The notes beneath the pieces are model-generated. The model saw only the letters and a list, made by a program, of their open reading frames with translations. It was not told where the DNA came from and made no database searches. Made by a program: the position numbers and the translations under genes. This document shows positions 15,520 through 25,300 of a stretch of 43,557 nucleotides of DNA, in pieces. This DNA is from Edaphobacter sp. (GTDB lineage Bacteria > Acidobacteriota > Terriglobia > Terriglobales > Acidobacteriaceae), in the NCBI GenBank assembly GCA_025462645.1, contig JAOAPB010000135.1, forward strand, positions 1-43,557, written 5' to 3'. The first letter of the stretch is position 1; each line of letters starts with the position of its first letter.

Positions 15520-15552
15520 GTATTCTCACCTCAATGATTGAGGTGAGAATAC
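15520..15552. promoter_or_regulatory. Perfect 33-bp palindrome, probable PadR operator
   Basis: GTATTCTCACCTCAAT (15520-15535) is the exact reverse complement of 15537-15552 around a single central base. On the minus strand the arm next to PadR contains its ribosome-binding site AGGTGAG. The palindrome could therefore act both as DNA operator and as an RNA hairpin hiding the start. It lies between PadR and the divergent small genes and could control both directions. Confidence 0.75.
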
Positions 15553-15574
15553 ACGAGGAGGATAGACAGCGCAA

Positions 15575-15793
15575 ATGACCTCTGCGCAAGCAAACGGGGA
15601 ATCGAGTATGGACCAGCCGTGGACCGAGGATTCTGTCGCCAGGACACTCATCAACCCAAACTACTGTCTCACCGACCCACCGGTCGTGACAGAGGAGAAG
15701 TCGATCGAGGCGAATGCCAAGCTCGTCGAGAAGATGGGCGTTGAGCCCTATCTGGCCACATTGCTGAGCGTCCTTCGGACTGGCAGTAAATGA
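15575..15793 (+). CDS. Small hypothetical protein (72 aa)
   Basis: This short acidic protein reads WTEDSVARTLINPNYCLTDP and then IEANAKLVEKMGVEPYLATLLSVLRTG. A pattern of this kind occurs in short uncharacterised proteins of accessory regions. GAGGAG lies 14 bases before the ATG at 15575. An ATG at 15608 is an alternative start that gives 61 residues. Its stop overlaps the start of the next gene (ATGA), which supports both being translated. It is divergent from the PadR/ADOP operon and shares its palindromic control region. The function is unknown. Confidence 0.55.
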   Translation: MTSAQANGESSMDQPWTEDSVARTLINPNYCLTDPPVVTEEKSIEANAKLVEKMGVEPYLATLLSVLRTGSK

Positions 15794-15984
15794 CCCACAA
15801 GCTGGTCGAACCTGGAGACGATGCACGTGCTGCCGAACGTGTAGTGGCCCTCATCACTAGGTACGCTGTTCGGTTTGATCCGGTGGATCGCATCACGTTC
15901 TACTCGGGGATCGTCCGCGCGCTCGCTCCTATTCGGGCAGAGCTTCAAGCTCAGATGCGCGCCGACGATATTCCAGAGGGTTGA
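15790..15984 (+). CDS. Small helical hypothetical protein (64 aa)
   Basis: This 64-residue protein, MTHKLVEPGDDARAAERVV followed by FDPVDRITFYSGIVRALAPIRAELQAQMRADDIPEG, is predicted to be two or three amphipathic helices. The ATG overlaps the previous gene's stop by four bases, a hallmark of translational coupling. It ends nine bases before the left end of the ISNCY-type element, so the natural gene order downstream may have been cut by that insertion. No family was recognised. Confidence 0.5.
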   Translation: MTHKLVEPGDDARAAERVVALITRYAVRFDPVDRITFYSGIVRALAPIRAELQAQMRADDIPEG

Positions 15985-16215
15985 ACAAAATCGTGTTGCT
16001 GCAAAGTTGATTTGTCTTACCGGCTACAAAGTAGAACTGTCCAAACTCAATAGTAGTCGCCGTGCGGTGGGAATGTGGTAATCGCTGTTCTTTAGCGATT
16101 TCCAAGGACTGTGGGAAGCGAGGGAAACGACTTCATGTTTTCCTCGCTTTCCATCAGGCCGGCATTTCCACCGTCCCAGTTTTTCGCGCGAGAGTTTAAC
16201 CCGCTGCGGTCCGGT

Positions 16216-16626
16216 CTAGGGTAGTTCTGGACCGAGGGCTTGGGACGCACGGAATCCTGTTTCCCCAGTATGGATCTCCGTAAAGCCATTCTGTTCGAGT
16301 GCGGATCTAATTCCTTCGGTTATCGTTACACCGATAACATCCAGCACGCTGTACGGAGGATCAGCTGAGTAGATGCCGTGGTGCAGATCTATAGTGTCGA
16401 TCTGGCCGATCAGGGATCTTTCAGGGGATGCACCCTCCGGTGACGTGAAGATGGTTATGCCCTCAAGATGACTGACCTGTGGGGTGGCCGCCCACGCCTT
16501 TTCTGCTGCGGCCCTGTTCACTAACGAGTCGACGATCCAAACGGGTACACCTGCTGGAATGCTTTCCAGCTTTTCGCCGAACCCCCGGTCCACGACGACG
16601 ACCACACGATATTGGGCTGAGTTCAT
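16216..16626 (-). CDS. Cargo gene of IS copy 2: uncharacterised 136-aa protein
   Basis: Starting at the ATG at 16626, this part of the fused frame gives MNSAQYRVVVVVDRGFGEKL, then VPVWIVDSLVNRAAAEKAWA...LEGITIF, and QIDTIDLHHGIYSADPPYSVLDVIGV. It looks like a compact alpha/beta protein resembling short uncharacterised bacterial proteins that have the DTIDLHHG motif. It occupies the same slot in the element as the membrane protein of copy 1. The upstream ribosome-binding site is weak, so it may be produced only as the C-terminal part of the transposase fusion. It might be a captured host gene. The function is unknown. Confidence 0.6.
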   Translation of the reverse strand: MNSAQYRVVVVVDRGFGEKLESIPAGVPVWIVDSLVNRAAAEKAWAATPQVSHLEGITIFTSPEGASPERSLIGQIDTIDLHHGIYSADPPYSVLDVIGVTITEGIRSALEQNGFTEIHTGETGFRASQALGPELP

Positions 16627-18084
16627 CGATTCACCATGCCGTTTCGTCAATGATTTCATATCGGAGAAGTGACGAAGCAAAAAAAGGTGGTCGGCAAGCG
16701 TCCGTGAACCTGATTCATAAGAGTGCGATACATGTCGCGCTTTCTTGGCTGTTCGCTCCGCAACTGTTGCCGCTTTAGCGGGGATTTTCGGAACGTAGTC
16801 AGGCCCGTAGATCTGCCGCCCTCGTTTTTGATACTGGCCCTTCTCGCTGTTGGTCTTCACCTTCACCTCAAAATGGCTGTCCTGCTGGGCCTTGATCAGA
16901 GCCAGTGTGTGTCCAAGGCGCTTGTTCTCGACGATCGCCGTGTGGCTGACCCTCTGATCCTTGCTGAAGACACTGTAGGGAAGTAGGAGGCCCTTCGAAC
17001 GCACCTCCAATCGTCCATCTGGGAAGTCGTACACGTCAACGTACTTGCCGCCCAAATCTTCGGACGTTGCGTTCCGTTGCAGGATGATCCGCTTACGGTC
17101 GTACGACAGAGTCAGCTGGCTGCCTACGTAACGCTGCTCGCGCTGGCACAGGATATCGGTGAGCTTTTCTACCGGGACCGAGAGGGGCCGGTGCATGTCT
17201 TCGGAGCGGACAGGCGTGACGGCAAACTGCTCGTTATGAGCCAACAAGAAGCCTGGCAAGAAGGCGTTACCAGCGTTCATGTTCGAGATATTCGCGAGTC
17301 TGAGTTCCTTGACGAGGCGGTCTTGAAGGGTGCGGTTTACGCGCTCAACGCGACCCTTGGCCTGGCTTGAGTTGGCGCAGATGATCTCGATGTTCAGCTC
17401 GGCCAGAGCACGACCGAACTGATTCATGCCGGTGCCGCCTGGAGCGTTCGCCCGGTTGATCCGAAAGACGGTGTGCTTGTCTGAATAGAAGGCCACCGGG
17501 CATCCAAAGGCGACGACGTAGGCGTGTACCGCACTGAGATAGCTGTCCGTGCTCTCGCTTCGCACAAATCGAAGCTGCACCAGTCGACTGGTCGCGTCGT
17601 CGATGAAGACAAGTAGCGTACAGGCATCTGCCCGGTTCTCGAACCAACGATGGTCGCTGCCGTCGATCTGGATCAACTCTCCGAAAGCCTCACGGCGCAA
17701 TCGAGGCTGATGGAAGCTGCGGCGCTGTTTGCGGGAAAGCCACAGCCCATCGGCCATCATCCACTTCCGCAACGTCTCTCTGGAGACCCTCAGGTCGTGC
17801 TTGGACAACAGCATCTCTGCAACGAGAGAGGGGCCGAAATCAGCATAGTTCGAGCGCACGAGCTCGAACGCGTACTCCCGTATACCTTCCAGCAATCTGT
17901 TGTTCGATGCGCGGCCTCGGCCCTTATGGATGATGCTGGCTCCGCCGCTAGCTCGGTAGGCCACAACCAGACGACGTGTCTGTCTCGTGCTGATGCCGAG
18001 GATCGTGGCCGCCGACGCCTCGGTGCGCCTCCGGGACAAGACCTCAGCAAGGACCTCAATGCGTTGCAACTCGTTTCCGCTCAT
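16216..18084 (-). CDS. ISNCY-family transposase, read-through fusion to the cargo protein
   Basis: The start MSGNELQRIEVLAEVL at 18084 is chosen over an upstream ATG in the terminal repeat. An N-terminal helix-turn-helix (SAATILGISTRQTRRLVVAYR) is followed by the DDE core: IQIDGSDHRWFEN, FIDDATSRLVQLRFV and QAKGRVERVNRTLQDRLV. The YSDKHTVFRIN segment between them is typical of the IS1202-like ISNCY group. The transposase ends at AKKA (16740-16738), where copy 1 has a stop. Here that stop is absent, and the frame continues through a 37-residue linker into the cargo protein, adding about 175 residues. All three catalytic positions look intact. Whether the fusion or a separately initiated cargo protein is made is unknown. 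Confidence 0.85.
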   Translation of the reverse strand: MSGNELQRIEVLAEVLSRRRTEASAATILGISTRQTRRLVVAYRASGGASIIHKGRGRASNNRLLEGIREYAFELVRSNYADFGPSLVAEMLLSKHDLRVSRETLRKWMMADGLWLSRKQRRSFHQPRLRREAFGELIQIDGSDHRWFENRADACTLLVFIDDATSRLVQLRFVRSESTDSYLSAVHAYVVAFGCPVAFYSDKHTVFRINRANAPGGTGMNQFGRALAELNIEIICANSSQAKGRVERVNRTLQDRLVKELRLANISNMNAGNAFLPGFLLAHNEQFAVTPVRSEDMHRPLSVPVEKLTDILCQREQRYVGSQLTLSYDRKRIILQRNATSEDLGGKYVDVYDFPDGRLEVRSKGLLLPYSVFSKDQRVSHTAIVENKRLGHTLALIKAQQDSHFEVKVKTNSEKGQYQKRGRQIYGPDYVPKIPAKAATVAERTAKKARHVSHSYESGSRTLADHLFLLRHFSDMKSLTKRHGESMNSAQYRVVVVVDRGFGEKLESIPAGVPVWIVDSLVNRAAAEKAWAATPQVSHLEGITIFTSPEGASPERSLIGQIDTIDLHHGIYSADPPYSVLDVIGVTITEGIRSALEQNGFTEIHTGETGFRASQALGPELP

Positions 18085-18402
18085 CGTCAAAAATCCCAAT
18101 CTCCGCCTCCGCCATCTGACGGAAGTGTAGTTTGGACATTTCAACTTTGCGGGAAGCGGACATTTCTACTTTGCGCTTACAATCCGACTATACATAAGCT
18201 GCATTATCGGACTTAAGTGCTTTATTATCTTACACATAAGTATATTGCACTTTGCCGCAATGGGTTCTTAAGCATTAAGGTGATGAGCAAGACCAAAGTC
18301 ACCGGTCGCCTCCTTCTGTCGGTGAAGCTATCGCGCCTGTTTTCCGAACGCTGTCGACCTACGTACTAGAGGGGAAGACACAAAACGGATTTTTATGAAC
18401 CT

Positions 18403-19407
18403 TTAGGGCTTAGCTTTGCTGAGTCGCGCTGCGCCTTCACTCTCGGTCTGTACAAAGCGCGCGAACGCGGGTTGCGTCATGTTCATCGGCTCGCCCCCAT
18501 GCCCAGCGATCCAGTCGCGTAGATCCCGTGTGGCCAGCGCGCGTGCGATATCTTTCGAAAGCTTGTCGACGACGCCGGTCGGAGTGCCTGCCGGCACCCA
18601 TATGCCATACCAAATGGGGAAATCGAATCCTGCGACGCCCGCTTCGGCGATCGTCGGCACCTCTCGAAGCAAAGTTGAGCGCCGCGCCGTGGTGACACCT
18701 AACGGCAACATTTTGCCATCGTGGATTGAGGTTAGGGTGATGGAGATGGGCGCCATCATGTATGTAATACGCCCTTCGATCAACGCGGCAAGAACATCGG
18801 CGATTGCATCGGTCGGCTGGGGAAGCACGTCCACTGCCTTTATGCCGGCTTCCAGATTGAATTTCACGATGCCCAAGTGGGTGCCGGTGCCCGCGCCGGT
18901 GGAGCCAAACTTGAGTTCACCTGGCTTCATCTTCGCCTTGGCAATAAGCTCGCGAACCGTGGTGATGCCAGCCGCTTTACCAGCGACGAGAACGTACGGC
19001 TGGTTGGTGAGGGAGGCGACCGGGATGAAATCCTTGAGCGGGTCATAGGAAAGCTTCTTCGAGAGTGCCGCACTGTATGCCTGAGCACTGGTGTTGATCA
19101 GCAGTGTGTAACCATCGGCCGGCGACTTCGCGACGAGTGCGGGGCCCAGCGTGGCACCCGCGCCGGGGCGGTTCTCCACAGTCACAGGTTGGCCCCACAG
19201 CTCGGAAAGCTTCGGGGCGAGGGCACGAGCCAACAGATCGGGGCCGCCGCCCGCCCCGAACGGCTCAATGATGCGCACTGGCTTGGCTGGATAATCTTGT
19301 GCGGACGGGCCGAGGTTCGTTGAAGTGCTTGTCATGACATCAGGAGTTCCGGCATACCCGGCGAGAAGTAGCAAGAGCAACGTGATGGATCGAAGCCTCG
19401 GTTGCAT
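18403..19407 (-). CDS. Bug-family (TctC-like) tripartite tricarboxylate carrier binding protein
   Basis: The protein has 334 residues. The N-terminus (LRSITLLLLLLAGYAGTPDV) is a signal peptide. The mature part begins with the Bug signature YPAKPVRIIEPFGAGGGPDLLARALAPKLSELWGQPVTVENRPGAG. Later motifs include PADGYTLLINTSAQAYS and GELKFGSTGAGTGTHLG. Bug proteins bind carboxylates or other small acids in the periplasm for TctAB-type transporters or for sensing. No membrane components are encoded nearby, so this is an orphan binding protein, as is common. It lies in a 1.6-kb island between the IS and the imu operon. Confidence 0.9.
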   Translation of the reverse strand: MQPRLRSITLLLLLLAGYAGTPDVMTSTSTNLGPSAQDYPAKPVRIIEPFGAGGGPDLLARALAPKLSELWGQPVTVENRPGAGATLGPALVAKSPADGYTLLINTSAQAYSAALSKKLSYDPLKDFIPVASLTNQPYVLVAGKAAGITTVRELIAKAKMKPGELKFGSTGAGTGTHLGIVKFNLEAGIKAVDVLPQPTDAIADVLAALIEGRITYMMAPISITLTSIHDGKMLPLGVTTARRSTLLREVPTIAEAGVAGFDFPIWYGIWVPAGTPTGVVDKLSKDIARALATRDLRDWIAGHGGEPMNMTQPAFARFVQTESEGAARLSKAKP

Positions 19408-19500
19408 AGATCTCGTCCTCGCGTAGCGCGAATCGTTTTCCGCGTTAGTTCAACCGAAGCTTGCTCCGGTACCCCATCAACGAACCGCCTCGCGTCCAGC

Positions 19501-19617
19501 CTAAGAAGCCTGTCTTTGGGCCGCGCGATCGCGCTTTACAATGTCGAGCACGGTATTCTTGCTGATTCCGACCCTGGGGCTGATTTCTTGGTAAGACTGA
19601 CCAGTGCCAACTGCATA
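19501..19617 (-). pseudogene. Short helix-turn-helix remnant of a transposase or recombinase
   Basis: A 38-codon open stretch reads YAVGTGQSYQEISPRVGISKNTVLDIVKRD and ends in TAG at 19503-19501. The SYQEI..RVGISKNTV pattern is a typical helix-turn-helix of mobile-element proteins. An in-frame stop lies just before it, and no start codon is present. The 375-base gap between the Bug gene and imuA holds nothing else I can support. Confidence 0.3.
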
Positions 19618-19782
19618 CTAGATCGTCCCTCGAGATATCGACAACGGAACCGGTAGAGATGCGCGCCCTTATTTTCCACATTCTTCCCTATTCTTTTCAG
19701 ATACTTGGAGCTAAGTGCACCATCCTTGAGGCAAGTCACTATAGACGCCAATTAGAGATTGAGGCGAATATAAAGCGAAAGC

Positions 19783-20811
19783 ATGTCTTCCGCGAACGCA
19801 ATTCGGGTACAGATCGAGGCCTCACTTTCTCGGCGAATACCGTCCGCGTTGTCTCCTGCGCCGAAGGTTCTGCGACCCACATCCCCCACCGGCATCCCGT
19901 CCATCGACGACCTTCTCCGAGGGGGACTTCCCATTGGCGCACTGACGGAAGTCGTCGGTCCTGAATGTTCGGGAAGAACTTCGCTCGCTCTGTCCTTTTT
20001 GGCACAACTGACGCATACCGGGAAAATATGCGCCTGGATCGATGTATCCAACAGCCTCCGACCTGAATCAGTCGCAGCAGCTGGCGTCGATTTGCAACGT
20101 CTCCTCTGGGTAAGATGCGGAGCCACCCAACAGGTCAAAGCCTTCGGCGGCCCGGAGAAAATTTTCACCCTTCCGGAGAAATACTTGATTCCACCGCCGA
20201 TTAAGAGAGGGCTCCATGGGGGAGGATTTGGTCCACATCCTCGGAATGAACAGAAGGGATTTTCCAACGTAGTCGGCGATCTTTTTCCTTCGAACACCGG
20301 CACTCCACAACGCGCGGAATTGCGGAACCACAAACGGCCTGAACGATTCGAGCCAACGGCGGTTCCGGTGAAGAAGCCGCAGAAAATAGCTACAGCGCCT
20401 ACACCGTGGACACGACTGGAACAGGCATTGAAGGCAACCGATCTGCTCCTTCATGGAGGGGGTTTCAGCGCGATTGTTCTCGATATGGGCAGCATCACGT
20501 CCAATTTCGCGACTCGTATTCCGCTCGCCACCTGGTTTCGTTATCGGGCTGCGGCCGAACGTTCCCAGGCATGCATCGTCCTTCTTTCGCAACATGCGTG
20601 CGCTAAGAGCAGCGCTGAGCTGGTGCTCCAAATGGAAACGGAAGATGCACGGTACGACGAGCAGACCGTGTTTACGGGATTGCGTCACTACATTGAGGTT
20701 CAACGCCAACGCTTCACCCAGTCGTCGAATGTTCTCCCAATGAAGAAGCCCGTTCAGCGAGCGCAGGGCGTTTCGTGGAAGAGCCAGAGTACGTGGGCAG
20801 GCCGCCGATGA
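19783..20811 (+). CDS. imuA: ImuA-like RecA-fold protein of the mutasome
   Basis: The protein has 342 residues. GVPSIDDLLRGGLPIGALTEVV-like sequence leads into GPECSGRTS (59-67), a Walker A loop of the RecA/ImuA family. KICAWIDVSNSLRPESVAAAGVDLQRLLWVRC follows, as in RecA-like ImuA proteins. Residues about 115-205 form a Pro/Lys-rich linker. The C-terminal half continues the RecA fold (LLLHGGGFSAIVLDMG, CIVLLSQHACAKSSAELVLQME). ImuA helps recruit ImuB and DnaE2 during error-prone lesion bypass and is usually LexA-controlled. No LexA box could be recognised by eye upstream. The stop overlaps the imuB start (ATGATGA), so the genes are translationally coupled. Confidence 0.88.
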   Translation: MSSANAIRVQIEASLSRRIPSALSPAPKVLRPTSPTGIPSIDDLLRGGLPIGALTEVVGPECSGRTSLALSFLAQLTHTGKICAWIDVSNSLRPESVAAAGVDLQRLLWVRCGATQQVKAFGGPEKIFTLPEKYLIPPPIKRGLHGGGFGPHPRNEQKGFSNVVGDLFPSNTGTPQRAELRNHKRPERFEPTAVPVKKPQKIATAPTPWTRLEQALKATDLLLHGGGFSAIVLDMGSITSNFATRIPLATWFRYRAAAERSQACIVLLSQHACAKSSAELVLQMETEDARYDEQTVFTGLRHYIEVQRQRFTQSSNVLPMKKPVQRAQGVSWKSQSTWAGRR

Positions 20812-22325
20812 TGAAGCTCACTGAATTGTATGCCTGTATTTATGCAAGGGAGTTTCCAGCGCAAGCCTTGTTACGTCTACGTCCAGAGCTGCGCAATCAC
20901 CCCTGCGTCGTCATGGAAGGCGAGTCGCCAGTGCAATCGGTCTGCTCGCTAAATGCAAGGGCTCGTGTTTCAGGCGGCACGCATGGCATGACGCGTGTCG
21001 AAATCGAAACGCTTCCGAATATCACCACTCTCTCGCGCTCAAAAAGTGAAGAAATTGCGGCAAGGGCGGCCTTGCTTGATACCGCCGGGACGTTTTCACC
21101 TCGGGTTGAGGATCACAGTTCCGAGATCGCCTTTACATGCGTGGTCGACATTGCCGGAACGGAAAAGCTCTTTGGGAGAGCAGACCAATTAGGGAGAGAG
21201 CTTTTCAAGCATATTCGAGCGATCGGTATCACTGCCTCTATCGCGGTGAGCGCAAACGTTCACGTTTCGAAATGTCTCGCAAGAGGAATGTCACTACGTA
21301 ACCCAGTGATGGTTGTTGCCCCAGAAGAGGAGGGTGCCGCACTCGCGACACTGCCTCTAACCGTGCTCGACCTCCCAGAGGATCAGTCCGAGACCTTCTC
21401 GTCCTGGGGCATTCACACGCTAGGAATGCTAGCCGCGCTTCCAGAGAAGGAGTTGATTGCCCGCATGGGCCAGCACGGCAAAAGGTTGCGTCAGCTTGCT
21501 AGTGGTCAGCTACCGCATCTGTTTCAGCCGGTCGAGCCGCCTTTTACTCTTGAAGAAAAGATGGAACTGGACTCGCCGGTTGAAATACTGGATTCTCTTC
21601 TCTTTGTAGCCGGCGTGATGCTAGAGCAGCTCATTTTACGTGCTACATCGCGCGTTCTCGCTCTGGCGTCTGTCACGATCAGCCTATTGCTCGAAGGAAA
21701 CGGAGTGCATCAACGGACCGTCCGACCTGCTCTCCCAACAAACGATCGTCAACTTTGGATTAAGCTCATTCATTTGGATCTGGAGGCCCACCCGCCGCTG
21801 GCCGCGATTCTCGCTCTATCACTCAGCGCAGAACCCGGCAGTATTAGCAAAGTGCAGCTGGGTTTGTTCTCTCCGCAGTTGCCAGAGTCCTCGCGCCTCG
21901 ATGTCACCCTCGCGCGCATTGCGAAGATCGTCGGAGAAGAAAATGTCGGCAAGGCAGTGTTGCTCGACACCCACCATGAACAGGAAGCATTTCGTTTGGA
22001 GCGGTTTACGGTACCGACCTCGGGGCAAGCCGGCCCTGTCATGGTTCAGGGCTGTTCTGCAATGCGAGAGCTTCGCCCTGCGGAGAACGTCCACGTCACG
22101 TCGATGGAAGGCAGACTAGACGCACTTCTATTTCGCCAGAGGAGGTATTCGGTCGTGCGAGCATACGGACCGTGGCGAGCGAGCGGCGAGTGGTGGAACC
22201 CAAACCTTTGGGGATGTGAGCAATGGGACGTCGTGGCGAGAGCCGACGACGGCCCGTTGTTGTGTTGTTGCTTAATGCGCGATCTCATGCGTAACCAATG
22301 GCAGATAGTGGGCCTCTATGACTGA
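20808..22325 (+). CDS. imuB: ImuB, catalytically dead Y-family polymerase-like protein
   Basis: The protein has 505 residues from the ATG at 20808, overlapping imuA's stop. It has the Y-family layout with a palm/fingers start (LYACIYAREFPAQALLRLRPEL), VSANVHVSKCLARG, then the helix-hairpin-helix thumb (TLGMLAALPEKELIARMGQHGKRLRQLASG) and a long C-terminal region. The catalytic aspartate after the first strand is replaced (ACIYARE), and the palm acidic pair is not conserved (TCVVDIAGTEKLFG). This is as expected for ImuB, which acts as a hub for the beta clamp, ImuA and DnaE2 rather than as a polymerase. The stop overlaps the dnaE2 start by eight bases. Confidence 0.9.
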   Translation: MMKLTELYACIYAREFPAQALLRLRPELRNHPCVVMEGESPVQSVCSLNARARVSGGTHGMTRVEIETLPNITTLSRSKSEEIAARAALLDTAGTFSPRVEDHSSEIAFTCVVDIAGTEKLFGRADQLGRELFKHIRAIGITASIAVSANVHVSKCLARGMSLRNPVMVVAPEEEGAALATLPLTVLDLPEDQSETFSSWGIHTLGMLAALPEKELIARMGQHGKRLRQLASGQLPHLFQPVEPPFTLEEKMELDSPVEILDSLLFVAGVMLEQLILRATSRVLALASVTISLLLEGNGVHQRTVRPALPTNDRQLWIKLIHLDLEAHPPLAAILALSLSAEPGSISKVQLGLFSPQLPESSRLDVTLARIAKIVGEENVGKAVLLDTHHEQEAFRLERFTVPTSGQAGPVMVQGCSAMRELRPAENVHVTSMEGRLDALLFRQRRYSVVRAYGPWRASGEWWNPNLWGCEQWDVVARADDGPLLCCCLMRDLMRNQWQIVGLYD

Positions 22326-25300
22326 GCGCTATGTAGAGTTGCATGCTGCCAGCGCCTTCAGCTTTCTGGAGGGAGCATCTCAGCCGGAAAAACTGGTCGA
22401 GCGCGCGGTGGAGTTAGAGATGCCGGCGATGGCCTTACTGGATCGAAACGGCGTCTATGGCTCTGCGCGTTTTCATACCTCGGCGAAGAGAAACAGCGTG
22501 CGTGCTCATGTCGGAGCCGAGATTGCTGTGTCGAGCTTCGGTTCGCGACTCGTACCTCCTGCGTGGTTGCCGCACAGGTATTCCCCCGAGCCGCCGCGCG
22601 TGTCCCTGCTTTGTGCATCGCGTCTCGGTTATCAAAATCTTTGCCAGCTCATCACCAAGTTCAAGATGCGCGAACGGGGTAAGACCGAAGGGGCTGCCAC
22701 GACGCTCGACCTTCAACAATACGCTTCAGGCCTTGTATGCCTGACAGGTGGAGATGAGGGCCCATTGGCTGCCGCTTTGGTTAAGGGTGGCGAGGAAGCC
22801 GGTCGAAGGGCCGTCGAAACACTTATGCAGACCTTCGGGCCGCAAAACGTCTATGTCGAGTTGCAACGCCATCAGGAACGAGAGGAAGAGTGGCGTAACC
22901 AAGCCGCACTTCGCATAGCAGGCTCACTCAATTTGCCGGTGCTAGCGACGAATGGCATACGCTACGCTACGAAATATGACCGCGAAGTATTAGACCTCTT
23001 CACTGCCGTCCGCCATCACACCGACCTCGATCACGCCGGCCGATTGCTTGCGCTCAATAGTCAGAGACATCTTCGTTCCGCAAAAGAGATGACTACGCTC
23101 TTCAAAGATGTCGACGGCGCAATAGAGAACACGGTCGATCTTTCCGCTCGGCTGCAGTTTGAACTGGGCGACCTTGGCTATGAGTTCCCGCGGTATCCAG
23201 TTCCCGATGGCGAAACGATGGATAGCTTTCTACGCAAACGCGTTGAAGAGGGCGTGATATGTCGCTACGGCCCGAAACGTGACCGTGGGCTCTTAGAACG
23301 GGCGAAGAAGCAGGTTGAGCACGAGCTGGAACTTATCGCAAGGCTAGGCTTTGCGGGATATTTCCTGATCGTGTGGGATATCGTACAGTTCTGCAAAAAA
23401 CACGACATTCTGATTCAGGGCCGCGGAAGTGCAGCGAATTCAGCAGTCTGTTATGCCCTCGAAATTACTGCAATCGATCCCGTAGGGATGGAGCTTTTGT
23501 TCGAACGCTTCCTAAGCGAAAGCCGCGGAGAATGGCCAGATATCGACCTTGACCTCCCTTCAGAGGAAAACCGTGAGCAGGCAATCCAATATGTCTACCG
23601 GCGCTATGGCGAACTCGGCGCTGCCATCTGCGCGAATGTGATCACCTATCGTGGTAAGTCGGCCGCACGCGAAGTGGGCAAGGCACTCGGGTTCGACAGC
23701 GAGTCGCTGCAAAGACTGTCCGGTTTGGTAAGCCATTTCGAGTGGAGGGGGCCGAATGACACGATGGCCCATTCCTTCCAAAACGCAGGGTTCGATCTGA
23801 AGCATCCCCGAATTGCAAAGTATCTTGAGCTTTGCATGCGCATCCAGGATTTGCCGCGACACCTGGGACAACACTCCGGAGGCATGGTGATATGCCAAGG
23901 AGCCCTCGATCGAGTCGTCCCGTTGGAACGTGCGTCCATGCCGGGGCGCACCGTCGTGCAGTGGGATAAGGAGGACTGTGCGGATCTGGGCATCATCAAG
24001 GTGGACCTTCTTGGATTGGGGATGATGGCCGTCCTCAAAGATTGCTTGGAACTGATTCCTGAGCATCACGGTGACAGCGTCGATCTGGCGCAACTGCCGG
24101 AAGACACGGAGGTATATCGCACATTACAACGTGCTGATACCGTGGGAATGTTTCAGGTCGAGAGTCGTGCGCAGATGGCGTCGTTGCCACGAAATAAACC
24201 AGAGAAATTCTATGACGTTGTTGTGCAGGTAGCCATCATCCGGCCAGGACCGATCGTTGGCAAGATGATGCATCCTTACATGCGAAGACGGCAGAAGAAA
24301 GAGGAGATCACTTACCCTCATCCCTCACTGGAGTCGGTGCTCAAGCGCACTCTCGGCGTTCCGCTCTTTCAAGAGCAACTGCTTCGCATGGCGATGACCG
24401 TCGCCAACTTTACCGGCGCGGAAGCTGAAGAACTGCGTCGTGCGGTCGGGATGCGCCGCTCGTGGGAGCGAATGAAGAACCTTGAAGGCAAACTGCGGGA
24501 TGGGATGACTGCGAACGGTCTCGATACGGCAACACAAGAAACGATCATCCAGAATATTAGCTCGTTCGCACTATATGGATTTCCAGAGTCTCACGCCGCC
24601 AGCTTTGCGTTGATCGCGTATGCCTCGGCCTACTTCAAAGTGAAATATCTCGCGGCGTTCACCTGCGCAATTCTTAACAACCAACCCATGGGCTTCTATT
24701 CGCCAGCAGTCCTGGTGAAGGATGCGCAGAGGCACGGACTTCGCATAAAGCCTATGGACGTTCAGGTCTCGGAATGGGCATGCACGATTGAACATGAAAT
24801 TGGCAATAGCCTGTCGCTGCGCCTTGGACTCGGCTATGCGAAGGGCTTGCGGAAACAATCCGCGGAGGCGATTGCTTTCTCCCGTATTGCCGATGGCGAG
24901 TTCCGATCAGCAGAAGATCTAGTTTCGCGTGTTCCTTGTTTGAATCGAAAGGAACTCACGTTACTCGCTCGCGTTGGCGCCCTTAACAATCTCGATGGGA
25001 TCGAACATCGCCGGGATGCTCTCTGGCAAGTGGAACGTGCCGGCAAGCTGGAAGGGCCGCTTCTTCGTCAGAAGGGTGAATGGTTAAGAGATGAATCGGA
25101 GACACTGCCTTTGAACCAGATGAGCACAGAGGAGCGCTTGATCGCGGACTACGCAGGCACTGGTCTCACAATTGGGAAACACCCGATGGCTTATCGGCGA
25201 AACGATCTACGCAGACAACACATTTTGTCCGCAGAAGAACTGAGAAACCGCACGGATGGTGAATACGTTCGCACCGCGGGCTGCGTGATTGCCCGTCAAC

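Larger units (their letters stand above)
15994..18181 (-). mobile_element. Full-length ISNCY-type insertion element (copy 2) with cargo gene
   Basis: The ends are inverted. The left end carries TGTTGCTGCAAAGTTGATTTGTC and, 14 bases further in, CAAAGTAGAACTGTCC. The right end, read inwards on the minus strand, carries TGTAAGCGCAAAGTAGAAATGTCC followed by GCAAAGTTGAAATGTCC. Each end thus has two tandem binding-site-like repeats. The element is about 2.19 kb and encodes a transposase plus a cargo segment (about 16197-16652) that is unrelated to the cargo of copy 1. No clear target duplication was found in the immediate flanks. Confidence 0.8.

Noticed and set aside
13997..15541. A 514-codon open frame on the plus strand
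   Set aside because: It lies antisense to the ADOP permease and PadR genes, is extremely Glu/Gly/Val-rich as expected from the complement of a high-GC coding strand, and shows no domain.
18182..18402. AT-rich gap after the IS as a possible tRNA or riboswitch
   Set aside because: No cloverleaf or conserved riboswitch motif could be found by eye.
19752..20709. Long minus-strand frames across imuA
   Set aside because: imuA is clearly coded on the plus strand with a Walker A motif and is coupled to imuB. The antisense frames have no homology-like motifs.
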